This document shows, in pieces, positions 25,740-33,031 of a DNA stretch of 42,989 nucleotides (the stretch's first letter is position 1; each line of letters begins with the position of its first letter). The position numbers were made by a program, and so were the translations under genes. The notes beneath the pieces were generated by a model, which saw only the letters and a list, made by a program, of their open reading frames with translations, searched no databases and had not been told where the DNA came from. The stretch is taken from positions 1-42,989 of the forward strand of contig CANQAC010000016.1 of NCBI GenBank assembly GCA_947589345.1, written 5' to 3'. The stretch comes from an uncultured Akkermansia sp. (GTDB lineage Bacteria; Verrucomicrobiota; Verrucomicrobiia; Verrucomicrobiales; Akkermansiaceae).

Positions 25740-25882
25740 TGAGAATTTATTGGATTGTCTGTTCTGAAAAATCGGATTTCAATGTCTCTTTCTTAATCAA
25801 TGACATAATCATTCACTCTCCCGAATCCCCACGACGGATGATCTTCCCATTCTCAACCTTCTTGAGGATGACCTGCGCGCCT

Positions 25883-26167
25883 TCATACCCCTGCTCCGCA
25901 GCCTTGCGCAGCATCCCGAATAAGCTTCAGTCCCAGCTTTTCATCCTTGTCCACACCATATCCCATCAGGTAGGAGCTCCCGAAAACGGTCTGTGCATCG
26001 AGATTGCCTCTCTCTGATTCCGTCCGCCATTTTGCGACGTTCTCTCGAGCCTTCCACTCCCCCGACGGAACGGAAGAAAGTGCGTTCGAATTGAACATCA
26101 TCAATCCCAGCATGGAGTACGCACATGCAAGTAGCACCGCTCTCATATTCTCAGGGCTTGCTTTCAT
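25883..26167 (-). CDS. short exported Sel1-like protein, repeat copy 1
   Basis: Starting at 26167 the 94-residue product has a hydrophobic export signal (MRAVLLACAYSMLGLMMF at about 9-26). One Sel1 unit follows: ESERGNLDAQTVFGSSYLMG then YGVDKDEKLGLKLIRDAA. After the codons for RDAAQ the frame ends abruptly in GCGAGV. An adjacent frame instead continues EQGYEGAQVILKKVENGK to a stop at 25813, so the 3' end looks like a recombination junction or frameshift. A sigma70-like promoter inside the inverted-repeat-bounded segment (26216-26243) points directly into this gene, with a leader of about 40 bases. Sel1 proteins are common as T6SS immunity or adaptor proteins, so such a role is possible. Confidence 0.6.
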   Translation of the reverse strand: MKASPENMRAVLLACAYSMLGLMMFNSNALSSVPSGEWKARENVAKWRTESERGNLDAQTVFGSSYLMGYGVDKDEKLGLKLIRDAAQGCGAGV

Positions 26168-26215
26168 TTTAGTGGGGACGGAAATATCTTTGGTGATCTC
26201 ATGCTGCTGCCTGAC

Positions 26216-26243
26216 ATTATCTCTTTTCAAAGGAGATTGTCAA
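26216..26243 (-). promoter_or_regulatory. promoter within the invertible segment, facing the Sel1 gene
   Basis: On the minus strand TTGACA (26243-26238) and GATAAT (26221-26216) are spaced 16 bases apart. The -10 box lies in the terminal inverted repeat. Initiation near 26208 leaves about 40 bases to the Sel1 start at 26167. Confidence 0.7.
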
Positions 26244-26406
26244 ACATAAAAATAACATATTTTGATATTCAAGAAGTAACACAAATAAAGCATCATTTTT
26301 TTGAAATGTTAAGGCATGCAAATTGAAAAAAGATAACTGAGCTGACTTCTTACAATGAAGGATAAACAGGGCAGAAGTTTGTATATCGTTTTAGAAAAGA
26401 GATGAT
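26216..26406. repeat. 191-bp segment with 16-bp terminal inverted repeats, orientation A
   Basis: The left end (26216-26231, ATTATCTCTTTTCAAA) and right end (26391-26406) are inverted repeats matching at 14 of 16 positions. The interior aligns only in reverse complement to 31376-31535, at roughly 88% identity by eye. This includes an uninterrupted 39-base match (26351-26389 against 31377-31415 reversed). The flanks on both sides align in direct orientation. It carries the outward promoter at 26216-26243 and, at the other end, a short open frame starting at 26355 (MKDKQGRSLYIV). Confidence 0.8.
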
Positions 26407-26765
26407 CACACGTAACTTATTGTATTTAATGCAATAAGATTAAAAAGAACAAAAAAATGCGGGGCGGATTTTTCGGAAACGAAAGGGATGTGTGGTGAGA
26501 AAGGTTTATGGTTACGCTAAGTCCTCTTACCGTCTTAACTTCCCTCGTCCAGAAAATGCATGGGGAATGGATTGGATGAGCCCGGAGAAAATTTTATTGG
26601 GACACGTGTTGGGTCATTCAACAGAGGTCTTCCTTTCCCGAGCAAAACACAGCGGGCAGAGGAAGCGCGGAAGCACGCCGATGCAGCCCGATGGGGTAGA
26701 CGATCGGCAAGTTTCGGTAGGGGGCGACAAGCACAGAGCCCCTGTGCATGGAGTGACGTTCCGTA
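26407..26765. other. spacer within repeat copy 1, no clear gene
   Basis: The proximal 60 bases are AT-rich; the rest is GC-richer. A plus-strand frame is open through 26560-26805 and aligns in phase with the matching spacer of copy 2 (shared peptide ADAARW-RRSASFGR). It runs into antisense of the neighbouring gene's 3' end and has no recognised domain, so it is not called a gene. Confidence 0.45.
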
Positions 26766-27776
26766 TTACCCTCCGAAGGGGGAGAAGAACTCATCCTCCA
26801 CTTGAGGGGATGGTATTCTGAATCGATCTATAGCCCTCTTTAATTTTTCCTCATCCGATAACTCTTCTTCCGGCTGGAAAGCTGGCGTCTCCCATTCCGG
26901 GTCGCTTCCTTCCTCATACATTTCGGCGATTTGCTCTTCCCTTGCTCGGAGTTCCTCCTCAAGTCGGGCCTTTTTCGCCAAGATGGACTCATACGCGTAC
27001 CCTTTTTTTCTATCCTCAAAAGCCTTTTTTTCCTTTATCTTTTTTTCGTACTCGCGTATCAACTCCCGCAATCTGTCGCCTTCTTCATCATATGTTATTT
27101 TAAGTCGCCACGCTACAAAAATCGTTGCACCGAAGGCCGTGATCACGTAAAACCAAAGCTTAACCGGGGTCACTTGGTGATTATCGATGATATAACAGGC
27201 AAGCGCGGTACACACAATGAGTGCCAAAATGAATCCCCATCCAATCTCCTCGGACCCACCTTCACCGATAACGAAAATCACGACTGCCGCACCACTTAAT
27301 AATACAGCCGCACAACAGCAAAATCCAGCCTCGCCGTAATATATACCGCAACCTTCAACAACCAATGCTACTCCGTAAAGGAAGATGGCTTTTGTCCCAC
27401 CGTCTACTTCCACACCAGCTTTTGTCCCACACAAAGAAACCCAAGGAAAAAAGAGAAGCGACGAAATGACTAGCACATCCCCCAAGACCCCCGATATCAA
27501 CCTCCACCCGCCCATGGCATGATGGTATAATTGAACATTCGAATTGAATGAGCAAACGCATATAATAAGCGCCAGAATAATGCATACAATAAAAGTCCAT
27601 TTTACCCGTGTGTATACTGACTCAACTTCGCTTATTCGTTCTCTTGTTTGCTCTGTTTTTTTATCAAATTCCTCAATAGAATACGAAAAATTTTCTTCCT
27701 CAGCTTTGAGAGATGAATTAATTTTATCCAACTCATCCCTGATTTGCTGATCAGTATGCGAATTTTCAAAAAGCAT
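26766..27776 (-). CDS. multi-pass membrane protein with coiled coils and a TssA-like C-terminal tail
   Basis: The 336-residue protein has an N-terminal coiled coil (about 1-50), roughly six hydrophobic segments (about 58-215, including WTFIVCIILALIICVCSF and WGFILALIVCTALACYII) and a second long coiled coil (about 225-290). It ends SPQVEDEFFSPFGG, which is nearly identical at protein and DNA level to the end of TssA (SPQAEDEFFSPFGG). The tail lies inside the direct repeat, so it was probably acquired by recombination with the tssA 3' end, though the motif may also be functional. No family is recognised. The gene is AT-rich. It probably sits in the inner membrane. Confidence 0.7.
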   Translation of the reverse strand: MLFENSHTDQQIRDELDKINSSLKAEEENFSYSIEEFDKKTEQTRERISEVESVYTRVKWTFIVCIILALIICVCSFNSNVQLYHHAMGGWRLISGVLGDVLVISSLLFFPWVSLCGTKAGVEVDGGTKAIFLYGVALVVEGCGIYYGEAGFCCCAAVLLSGAAVVIFVIGEGGSEEIGWGFILALIVCTALACYIIDNHQVTPVKLWFYVITAFGATIFVAWRLKITYDEEGDRLRELIREYEKKIKEKKAFEDRKKGYAYESILAKKARLEEELRAREEQIAEMYEEGSDPEWETPAFQPEEELSDEEKLKRAIDRFRIPSPQVEDEFFSPFGG

Positions 27777-27791
27777 GGCAACTAATAGGTT

Positions 27792-27971
27792 TTATAAATT
27801 ATTGAGGATCAGCATAATTTTTTCATACGCCAGCTGGACAAGCCACCGAATGATCGAGAGTACAGTTTCTTTTCCCTGCAAAAAGCTCTCGTTATTGCTG
27901 AATAACGAGGGAGAATAATTGAGGCCGGTGAGAATCGAGGCAATAACGCCGTATTTCAGAAAACGGTTCAT
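27792..27971 (-). CDS. 59-residue small hydrophobic protein
   Basis: The open frame encodes MNRFLKYGVIASILTGLNYS, a short signal-like N-terminus, followed by an amphipathic C-terminal half (VLSIIRWLVQLAYEKIMLIL). It fits exactly between its neighbours, 15 bases upstream of the membrane protein gene and 24 bases after the large Sel1 gene, as expected for an operon member. It may be a peptide toxin, an immunity protein or a membrane accessory subunit; nothing in the sequence decides. Confidence 0.5.
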   Translation of the reverse strand: MNRFLKYGVIASILTGLNYSPSLFSNNESFLQGKETVLSIIRWLVQLAYEKIMLILNNL

Positions 27972-27995
27972 TGGATTTATTGGTAAGTATGCATA

Positions 27996-29543
27996 TCAGT
28001 CTTGACGGAAAGCTCGGCAAAGGTAAGGAAGCCAAGGCACATCGCCCTCTGCAGGGGCTTTGAGGCCATCATAGAAAGCCTCCAAACTTCCGGCGGACAT
28101 TGCTCTGAGCAACCATGTGCAGGCTTCTCGCCGGGTTTCTTCCCTGCCTTGCTGTAGCAAACAGCGCGCCAGATTCCTCTGCGCCTCAACATTCCCTTGC
28201 TCAGCAGAGGCTCGGTACCATCTGAGAGCCTTATCCGGATTCGCGGCAAGCGAAAGCCCCTCTTCGTAATATTTGGCGAGCCAGAGTTGAGCAGCCGAGT
28301 GATTGCAATCCGCCGCTCGGCGAAACCAAATTGCAGCTTCCTCGTGATTCCCCGCAAGCGCATAGACCTGTCCCAAATCAAACATTTTTTGCGAATCGCC
28401 GCCGGCTGCAGCATTGCGCAGCACCTTGGCGGCAGCACCAAAGTAACGGCTCGCCTGTTCCTCTTTGCCTTCGCTCCCATACTCCTGCGCAAGCTGTATA
28501 CACGCTTTGAAAGAGCCATGCTCTGCAGCATATTGCCACCACACAATGGCCGAGTCGGTATTCTTTACGATTTCCTCATTGCCGGTCGAATAAAAATTAG
28601 CCAGGTCGCACTCAGCTGCGGCATCGCCGCTTTCCGCCCTCCGGCGCAGTTCCCGCGTTTGCTCCGATTCCTTCGGGAGCGTCTTATCCAACGTCACGAA
28701 CCAATCCGGCAAGGGATCCGGCACGTCATCCTCCCATGCGGAAGCGTCATCTTCCTCCCGTAAGTCATTCAGCGCACCGAACGCCTCCGTCTCGCCATTC
28801 TCCATGGCTTTCGCGTACCAAATCTTCGCCTGATGCTTATCCCGAGGCACCCCCTTACCTTCGCGGTAGTATTCCCCCATAAGGTAACAGCAATACCCAT
28901 CTCCGTTTTCGGCGGCGCGGAGTGTCCACTTGATATCATCGGGCATATCAGCCGGAGCGGCGACGGATTGCTCCTCCGACTTTCCGGCGCCGTGTCTCTC
29001 CTCAAGCATCTTGAAGCATTGCAAGCGGAACTTCCCGCAGTCTAATACTTCCGAATCTTTCTCATGCTTAATGATATCGACAAAAATACGATCCGCGTAT
29101 GCCGTATCCTGCGGTACACCCTGTCCTTCCATGTACATATTAGCTACCCGAGGGGAAGATATGGGGTCAACACAGCGATAGCATCCCATGGCATCACGCC
29201 AACTCTTACCCGCTACCTCGCCGGATGAATACAAGTCGCCAAGCACGATGTTCCAAAATGCATATTCTGCACGGGCTTCCTCATCCTCAATTTTTTCTGT
29301 ACCCTCACCACGATGTTCCGGCAAGTAATCTCCAATTTCATCTCGAGCCAGATCTGCGACCTCACTTAAAGTCATGGACACCGCACGCTCCCTTATCCAA
29401 CGACTTGCCTCCGCATATTTATCAATATCCACATCTTGGGGTTCATCCGGTGAAGGTTCAGAAGGAACCTCCGTGTCCCAGTCCCACGGTGAACATACTG
29501 ATGCTTCATCCGACTCATTTTCTCCTGTCCGAAACATAAACAT
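27996..29543 (-). CDS. large cytoplasmic Sel1-repeat protein
   Basis: The 515-residue product has no signal peptide. An acidic N-terminus (about 1-50) is followed by two blocks of Sel1 units. Clear repeats are YLMGEYYREGKGVPRDKHQA, AECDLANFYSTGN, AAQLWLAKYYEEGLSLAANP and AQRNLARCLLQQG, near residues 225-260 and 310-490. Sel1 solenoids act as protein docking scaffolds. In secretion loci they are often immunity proteins or regulators. It lies 14 bases after the collagen-like gene and inside the segment bounded by the direct repeats, so it is part of the accessory cassette. The specific partner is unknown. Confidence 0.82.
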   Translation of the reverse strand: MFMFRTGENESDEASVCSPWDWDTEVPSEPSPDEPQDVDIDKYAEASRWIRERAVSMTLSEVADLARDEIGDYLPEHRGEGTEKIEDEEARAEYAFWNIVLGDLYSSGEVAGKSWRDAMGCYRCVDPISSPRVANMYMEGQGVPQDTAYADRIFVDIIKHEKDSEVLDCGKFRLQCFKMLEERHGAGKSEEQSVAAPADMPDDIKWTLRAAENGDGYCCYLMGEYYREGKGVPRDKHQAKIWYAKAMENGETEAFGALNDLREEDDASAWEDDVPDPLPDWFVTLDKTLPKESEQTRELRRRAESGDAAAECDLANFYSTGNEEIVKNTDSAIVWWQYAAEHGSFKACIQLAQEYGSEGKEEQASRYFGAAAKVLRNAAAGGDSQKMFDLGQVYALAGNHEEAAIWFRRAADCNHSAAQLWLAKYYEEGLSLAANPDKALRWYRASAEQGNVEAQRNLARCLLQQGREETRREACTWLLRAMSAGSLEAFYDGLKAPAEGDVPWLPYLCRAFRQD

Positions 29544-29557
29544 AATCCGAAGTATCT

Positions 29558-30937
29558 TTAATGTTGCATAGTTTCCAAAACGGTGCGGGCTTTGACGCTC
29601 CCTTTCTCAGCTGCTGCCTTCAGGAGAATCCGCGCATCATCCAGATCAACACTGTACCCGTACATACCCTTCAGGCGACACAGGCCGAGTTGATAAAGTG
29701 AATCCGAATGTCCCTTCGTAGCGGCATCAGCGAGCAAATTGAATATCTGCGGTACTTCTTCCCCTGCCATTTGTCCGGCCGTCTTTCCGCCGTTCAATAT
29801 ATACTGGCTCATGGCCGACATAGCCTGCCGGTACAAATCTTCTCCCAACTGAGACGAACCGCACGCACCCGCCTTCTTTTTCCTCATGCGCACATAGAGT
29901 TTACCGCAAGGTGTTGATGAATTATTCGCGATAATGCTGATGCACACTCCCGAAATGAGCGGCACCTTCCCATGAACAGGCTCATCGTTCAACAGAACCA
30001 TCACGTCCCCGCCGAGCGAGGGAAGAAGAAACCATGTCCTGCCGCATTTCCCCATAGGCGTCGTCAGAGTAAACGGAACAGTTGAGCCTCCGACATCATC
30101 ACTCAAGGTTGCATACACATCGGCAGTCATCCGGAAAGGACACTCCGTCGGCTTCACCTCCCGCTGTCCCCTTTCCCCTATGAGCACGAGACTGCACTCC
30201 TGCTCCTCAACGGAGCATTCTTCCTCAGACTCCCGTTCATTTTGCGCTTCGCTCCTCTTTCGAACTACGGCACTGTCTCCTTTTTCCCCTTTCTCGCCCT
30301 TCTCACCTTTTTCTCCTCGATCGCCCTTTTCCCCTTTCTCACCCGGGGTATTGTTGTTATTATTCGCGATAAGACTCTCCATCTTCTCCTCCCATCGGCG
30401 GTGGCGGTCTTCCTCCTCTTGTCGTCGTTGCGCGTCCTCTCTGCGCCGTTCTTCCTCTTCCTGACGATGCCGATTCTCCTCCCGTTGTCGGCGCTCTTCC
30501 TCCATCTGCTGCCTCCGTCTTTCGTTCTCTTGCCGCGCCCGCGCTAACTCTTCCGCTTCTTTTTTCGCTTGTCCTATTGCCATGTGCCCGGTGATAAGCC
30601 AGTACAGGCTTTTGAAAGTCAGTACCACTTCAATGATACCCACCGAAATGAGTCCACCGATTACATAAAAGACACAAAAAAGACATCCTCCAGTCAATCC
30701 TCCTGTTAAAAACGAAAGGCTCGCCATAAAATATGGGATAGCTCCCATTTTCGCCACACATCCCAAATATATCCATGAGTAGACAAGGAAAAAAATGCCC
30801 CAAAGATACGCAATCTCCTGCTGTTCTCTGCCCAAAACAAAATCTACCCCGGAAAACCAGCAGACAATATGTATCAAAATAGGATTTGTTATGGCCCCTA
30901 TCAATGAAAACACAAAAAGCGCGAAACACTTACCCAT
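29558..30937 (-). CDS. membrane protein with coiled coil, collagen-like stretch and C-terminal Sel1 unit
   Basis: The 459-residue protein has about four N-terminal membrane segments (about 5-28, 42-60, 66-90, 92-117). A charged coiled coil (about 122-190) rich in Arg, Glu and Gln follows, then eight collagen-type triplets at 199-222 (GEKGEKGDRGEK...). Next comes a beta-rich domain with FHA-like strand spacing (about 245-355, SLVLIGERG ... VMVLLNDEPVHG) but without the FHA phosphopeptide residues. One or two Sel1 repeats form the C-terminus (LYQLGLCRLKG). Collagen triplets usually force trimerisation, which would make it a trimeric inner-membrane scaffold with cytoplasmic domains. The combination is not a known family. 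Confidence 0.75.
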   Translation of the reverse strand: MGKCFALFVFSLIGAITNPILIHIVCWFSGVDFVLGREQQEIAYLWGIFFLVYSWIYLGCVAKMGAIPYFMASLSFLTGGLTGGCLFCVFYVIGGLISVGIIEVVLTFKSLYWLITGHMAIGQAKKEAEELARARQENERRRQQMEEERRQREENRHRQEEEERRREDAQRRQEEEDRHRRWEEKMESLIANNNNNTPGEKGEKGDRGEKGEKGEKGEKGDSAVVRKRSEAQNERESEEECSVEEQECSLVLIGERGQREVKPTECPFRMTADVYATLSDDVGGSTVPFTLTTPMGKCGRTWFLLPSLGGDVMVLLNDEPVHGKVPLISGVCISIIANNSSTPCGKLYVRMRKKKAGACGSSQLGEDLYRQAMSAMSQYILNGGKTAGQMAGEEVPQIFNLLADAATKGHSDSLYQLGLCRLKGMYGYSVDLDDARILLKAAAEKGSVKARTVLETMQH

Positions 30938-30997
30938 GACTTGTATCGATTATTTTTCCAGAATAATAATTCGTAGAGCGTAGCCATCCTGACTTCG

Positions 30998-31411
30998 CTA
31001 TGGGAGACCAATGATTCCGGTGAGAATTTTCACGGCTGTCGGGTCACCTTTTTGCGCAGCATCCCGAATAAGCTTCAGCCCCAGCTCCTTATCTTTTTCC
31101 ACACCGTATCCCGTCAAGTAGGAGCTTCCGAAACGGTCTGTGCATCGAGATTGCCTCTCTCTGATTCCGTCCGCCATTTTGCGATGTTCTCTCGATCCTT
31201 CTGCTCCCTCGACGGAACGGAAGAAAATGCGTTCGAATTGAACATCATCAATCCCAGTATGAAGTACGCACACGTAAGTACCACGACTCTGATTCTTGAG
31301 TGTTGCCTTCATTTCAATGGGGACGGAAATAGTTTTGGTGATCTTATGCCGCAGCCCAGTATATCGCTTTCCAAATACGATATACAAACTTCTGCCCTGT
31401 TTATCCTTCAT
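30998..31411 (-). pseudogene. Sel1-like gene, repeat copy 2, internally frameshifted
   Basis: The frame is open for 137 codons. Compared with copy 1 it has lost two bases near 31280, early in the signal region, and one T near 31132. About 45 codons between these points (VLHTGIDDVQFERIFFRSV...) are therefore read out of phase. After the second change the correct frame resumes as GSSYLTGYGVEKDKELGLKL and ends KILTGIIGLP. The hydrophobic export signal is destroyed. The apparent start MKDKQGRSLYIV lies within the inverted segment and is not part of the ancestral gene. The promoter of the segment points away. The gene is thus silent or defective. Confidence 0.7.
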
Positions 31412-31551
31412 TGTAAAAAGTCAGCCCAATTATCTTTTTTCAATTTGCATGCCTCATCATTTCAAAAAATTGGCACTTCTTTTTTTGTTATTTTCTGAAT
31501 ACCAAAATATGTTGTTTTTTTGTTTGACAATCTCTTTTGGAAAGAGATAAT
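31360..31551. repeat. 192-bp segment with 16-bp terminal inverted repeats, orientation B
   Basis: The left end (31360-31375, TATATCGCTTTCCAAA) and right end (31536-31551) are inverted repeats matching at 13 of 16 positions. The interior is the reverse complement of copy 1 while both flanks are collinear with it. The promoter it carries now faces away from the Sel1 pseudogene. Confidence 0.8.
31524..31551 (+). promoter_or_regulatory. promoter within the invertible segment, facing away from Sel1 and antisense to tssA
   Basis: TTGACA (31524-31529) and GATAAT (31546-31551) are spaced 16 bases apart, identical to the copy-1 promoter boxes. Transcription would run into the spacer and antisense through the tssA 3' end. 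Confidence 0.65.
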
Positions 31552-31823
31552 CACACGCAACTTATTATCTTTAAGATAATAATGTTAAAAAAGAGCAAAA
31601 AAATTCTTCTCAAATCCATTGAGGTGGTGTACCACCGTCCAATGGCAAGGCGGATTTCAGGGAAGATCAATCAGCAGAGGTCTGCTTTCCCCAAGTAACC
31701 CACAGCGGGTAGAGGACGAACAGAAGCGCGCCGATGCAGCCCGATGGGATAGACGATCGGCAAGTTTCGGTAGGAAACGTCAGGTACAACCGTTTCCGTA
31801 CGTGACGGGATCATCTTCAGTTC

Positions 31824-32984
31824 TTACCCTCCGAAGGGGGAGAAGAACTCATCCTCCGCTTGGGGGGATGGAGAAGGATTCGTCGCGTTTGCCGGGGTTG
31901 ATTCGGATTTTATGGGCGTCTTCTCGCGTTTCACGTCGGGCTTGAGCACATTGAGCACCCTCTCCATGGAACTCGGGTCAATATCCGCCACCAGGTCAAT
32001 ATAGCTTACTCCGACCGAGCGAATGGCTCGTTGGAGGAAGTAAGGGACCGGACTGGAGGGCTCATTTTTCCTGAACCAATCGCTCACCTGGTGCATGAGC
32101 TGCACCATCCGGGCGCGTCCGACTTGAGCATCCGCCCCGGCCGAGGAAAACACCGGAGTATTCTGCGGCGTGGGGACAGTCTGTACCGATGAACCCGTTT
32201 GGGTGGTTTTGTCCGCACTGTCAGAATCTGTGTGAGCTGCCTCCTGAAGCGGAGCCTCAGTGACAGCGCTCTGCACGGTGAGAAAAATCTGCATTTGCTT
32301 GAGCATATCGCTCAGCATGCTAAAGTCCGGCGTGCCCTGATTATGGGCAGCGTACACGTCACGGATCTGCTTCAGGAGGTCAAGGCTCTCCTCGAGATCG
32401 TGCAGCAGGAGCGCTTTTTTCTCCTCGGGAGTATCGCGCAACGCCGCATGGATCGTGCGCGAAGCGTCGCTCCCTTCCGGAGCCTCATTCACGTCTCTCA
32501 GTCCGTACGCCCCCAACTGAGGCGAATTGGTCAAAGGAACTTCAAGCAACAGCTTGGGCACAGAACGATCCGCATCAAAACTTCCCGGAGCCGGCGACAG
32601 TCGGGTGAGTGCGCTGATGCGCTCCTGCACATCGCCATCGTCCGGGACCGGCAGCAGATCATCCCACATAGTTTCACTGAGGGCGGCTATGAGCTTCAGC
32701 CCCTCCAGCAAGCCGTTCACCCCCGCATTGGCCAAACGAGATATCGTCCAGATGACAACGATACGCAGATCCCGGCTCTCGTGCATCAGCTCGGCGGCGG
32801 CTTTCTCAATCTTCCTGTAATCGGGAGGTTCAGCGGGAATCACGGAATCGCCCATGGTCCGCTCGGGTTGTCCCGCCATCTTTTCCTCCAGTTCCGCCAT
32901 GCGGGGGTCGTATTCCAGATTTTCACCGGCCGGCATGGTTCCGGCAATCGGCGTTGTCCATTCGAGAAGTTGTTGGTCGTTCAT
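31824..32984 (-). CDS. tssA: type VI secretion system protein TssA (ImpA N-terminal family)
   Basis: TssA organises sheath and tube assembly on the baseplate. The 386-residue product opens with the ImpA_N signature PIAGTMPAGENLEYDPRM (12-29). Typical helical segments IVVIWTISRLANAGVNGLLEGL and MWDDLLPVPDDGD follow, and a C-terminal region (LMHQVSDWFRKNEPSSPVPY) resembles the TssA short C-terminal domain. It ends PSPQAEDEFFSPFGG, a tail shared with the membrane protein at 26766. It is the last core gene of the operon, 47 bases after tssM, with a C8-A8 homopolymer tract in the gap. Confidence 0.92.
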   Translation of the reverse strand: MNDQQLLEWTTPIAGTMPAGENLEYDPRMAELEEKMAGQPERTMGDSVIPAEPPDYRKIEKAAAELMHESRDLRIVVIWTISRLANAGVNGLLEGLKLIAALSETMWDDLLPVPDDGDVQERISALTRLSPAPGSFDADRSVPKLLLEVPLTNSPQLGAYGLRDVNEAPEGSDASRTIHAALRDTPEEKKALLLHDLEESLDLLKQIRDVYAAHNQGTPDFSMLSDMLKQMQIFLTVQSAVTEAPLQEAAHTDSDSADKTTQTGSSVQTVPTPQNTPVFSSAGADAQVGRARMVQLMHQVSDWFRKNEPSSPVPYFLQRAIRSVGVSYIDLVADIDPSSMERVLNVLKPDVKREKTPIKSESTPANATNPSPSPQAEDEFFSPFGG

Positions 32985-33015
32985 TGTCGTTCGAGCGCTA
33001 AGTTTTGGGTTGAGA

Positions 33016-33031
33016 TTTTTTTTGGGGGGGG
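33016..33031. repeat. homopolymer tract T8-G8 between tssM and tssA
   Basis: Eight T and eight G residues abut. On the coding strand this reads as eight C immediately after the tssM stop, then eight A, ending 31 bases before the tssA start. Such tracts slip during replication. Confidence 0.9.

Larger units (their letters stand above)
25904..26813. repeat. large direct repeat, copy 1 (about 0.9 kb)
   Basis: This stretch matches 31052-31871 in order and orientation except for the inner segment 26216-26406, which is inverted. It contains the Sel1 gene, the invertible segment, a spacer and the last codons of the preceding gene. The blocks at both ends are highly similar, for example TTGCGCAGCATCCCGAATAA at the left and the CTCCGAAGGGGGAGAAGAAC block at the right. 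The spacers differ by indels of several tens of bases. Confidence 0.85.
31052..31871. repeat. large direct repeat, copy 2 (about 0.8 kb)
   Basis: This is the partner of 25904-26813. It starts within the Sel1 pseudogene and runs through the invertible segment (31360-31551) and a 272-base spacer (31552-31823, no gene seen) into the tssA 3' end. Together the copies flank a 4.2-kb cassette with four genes. Confidence 0.85.

Noticed and set aside
26216..26406. Interpretation as a MITE or IS remnant inserted independently twice
   Set aside because: Both copies sit at the same position in homologous flanks, no target duplication is visible, and only the interior is flipped; inversion at a fixed site is simpler, although not proven.
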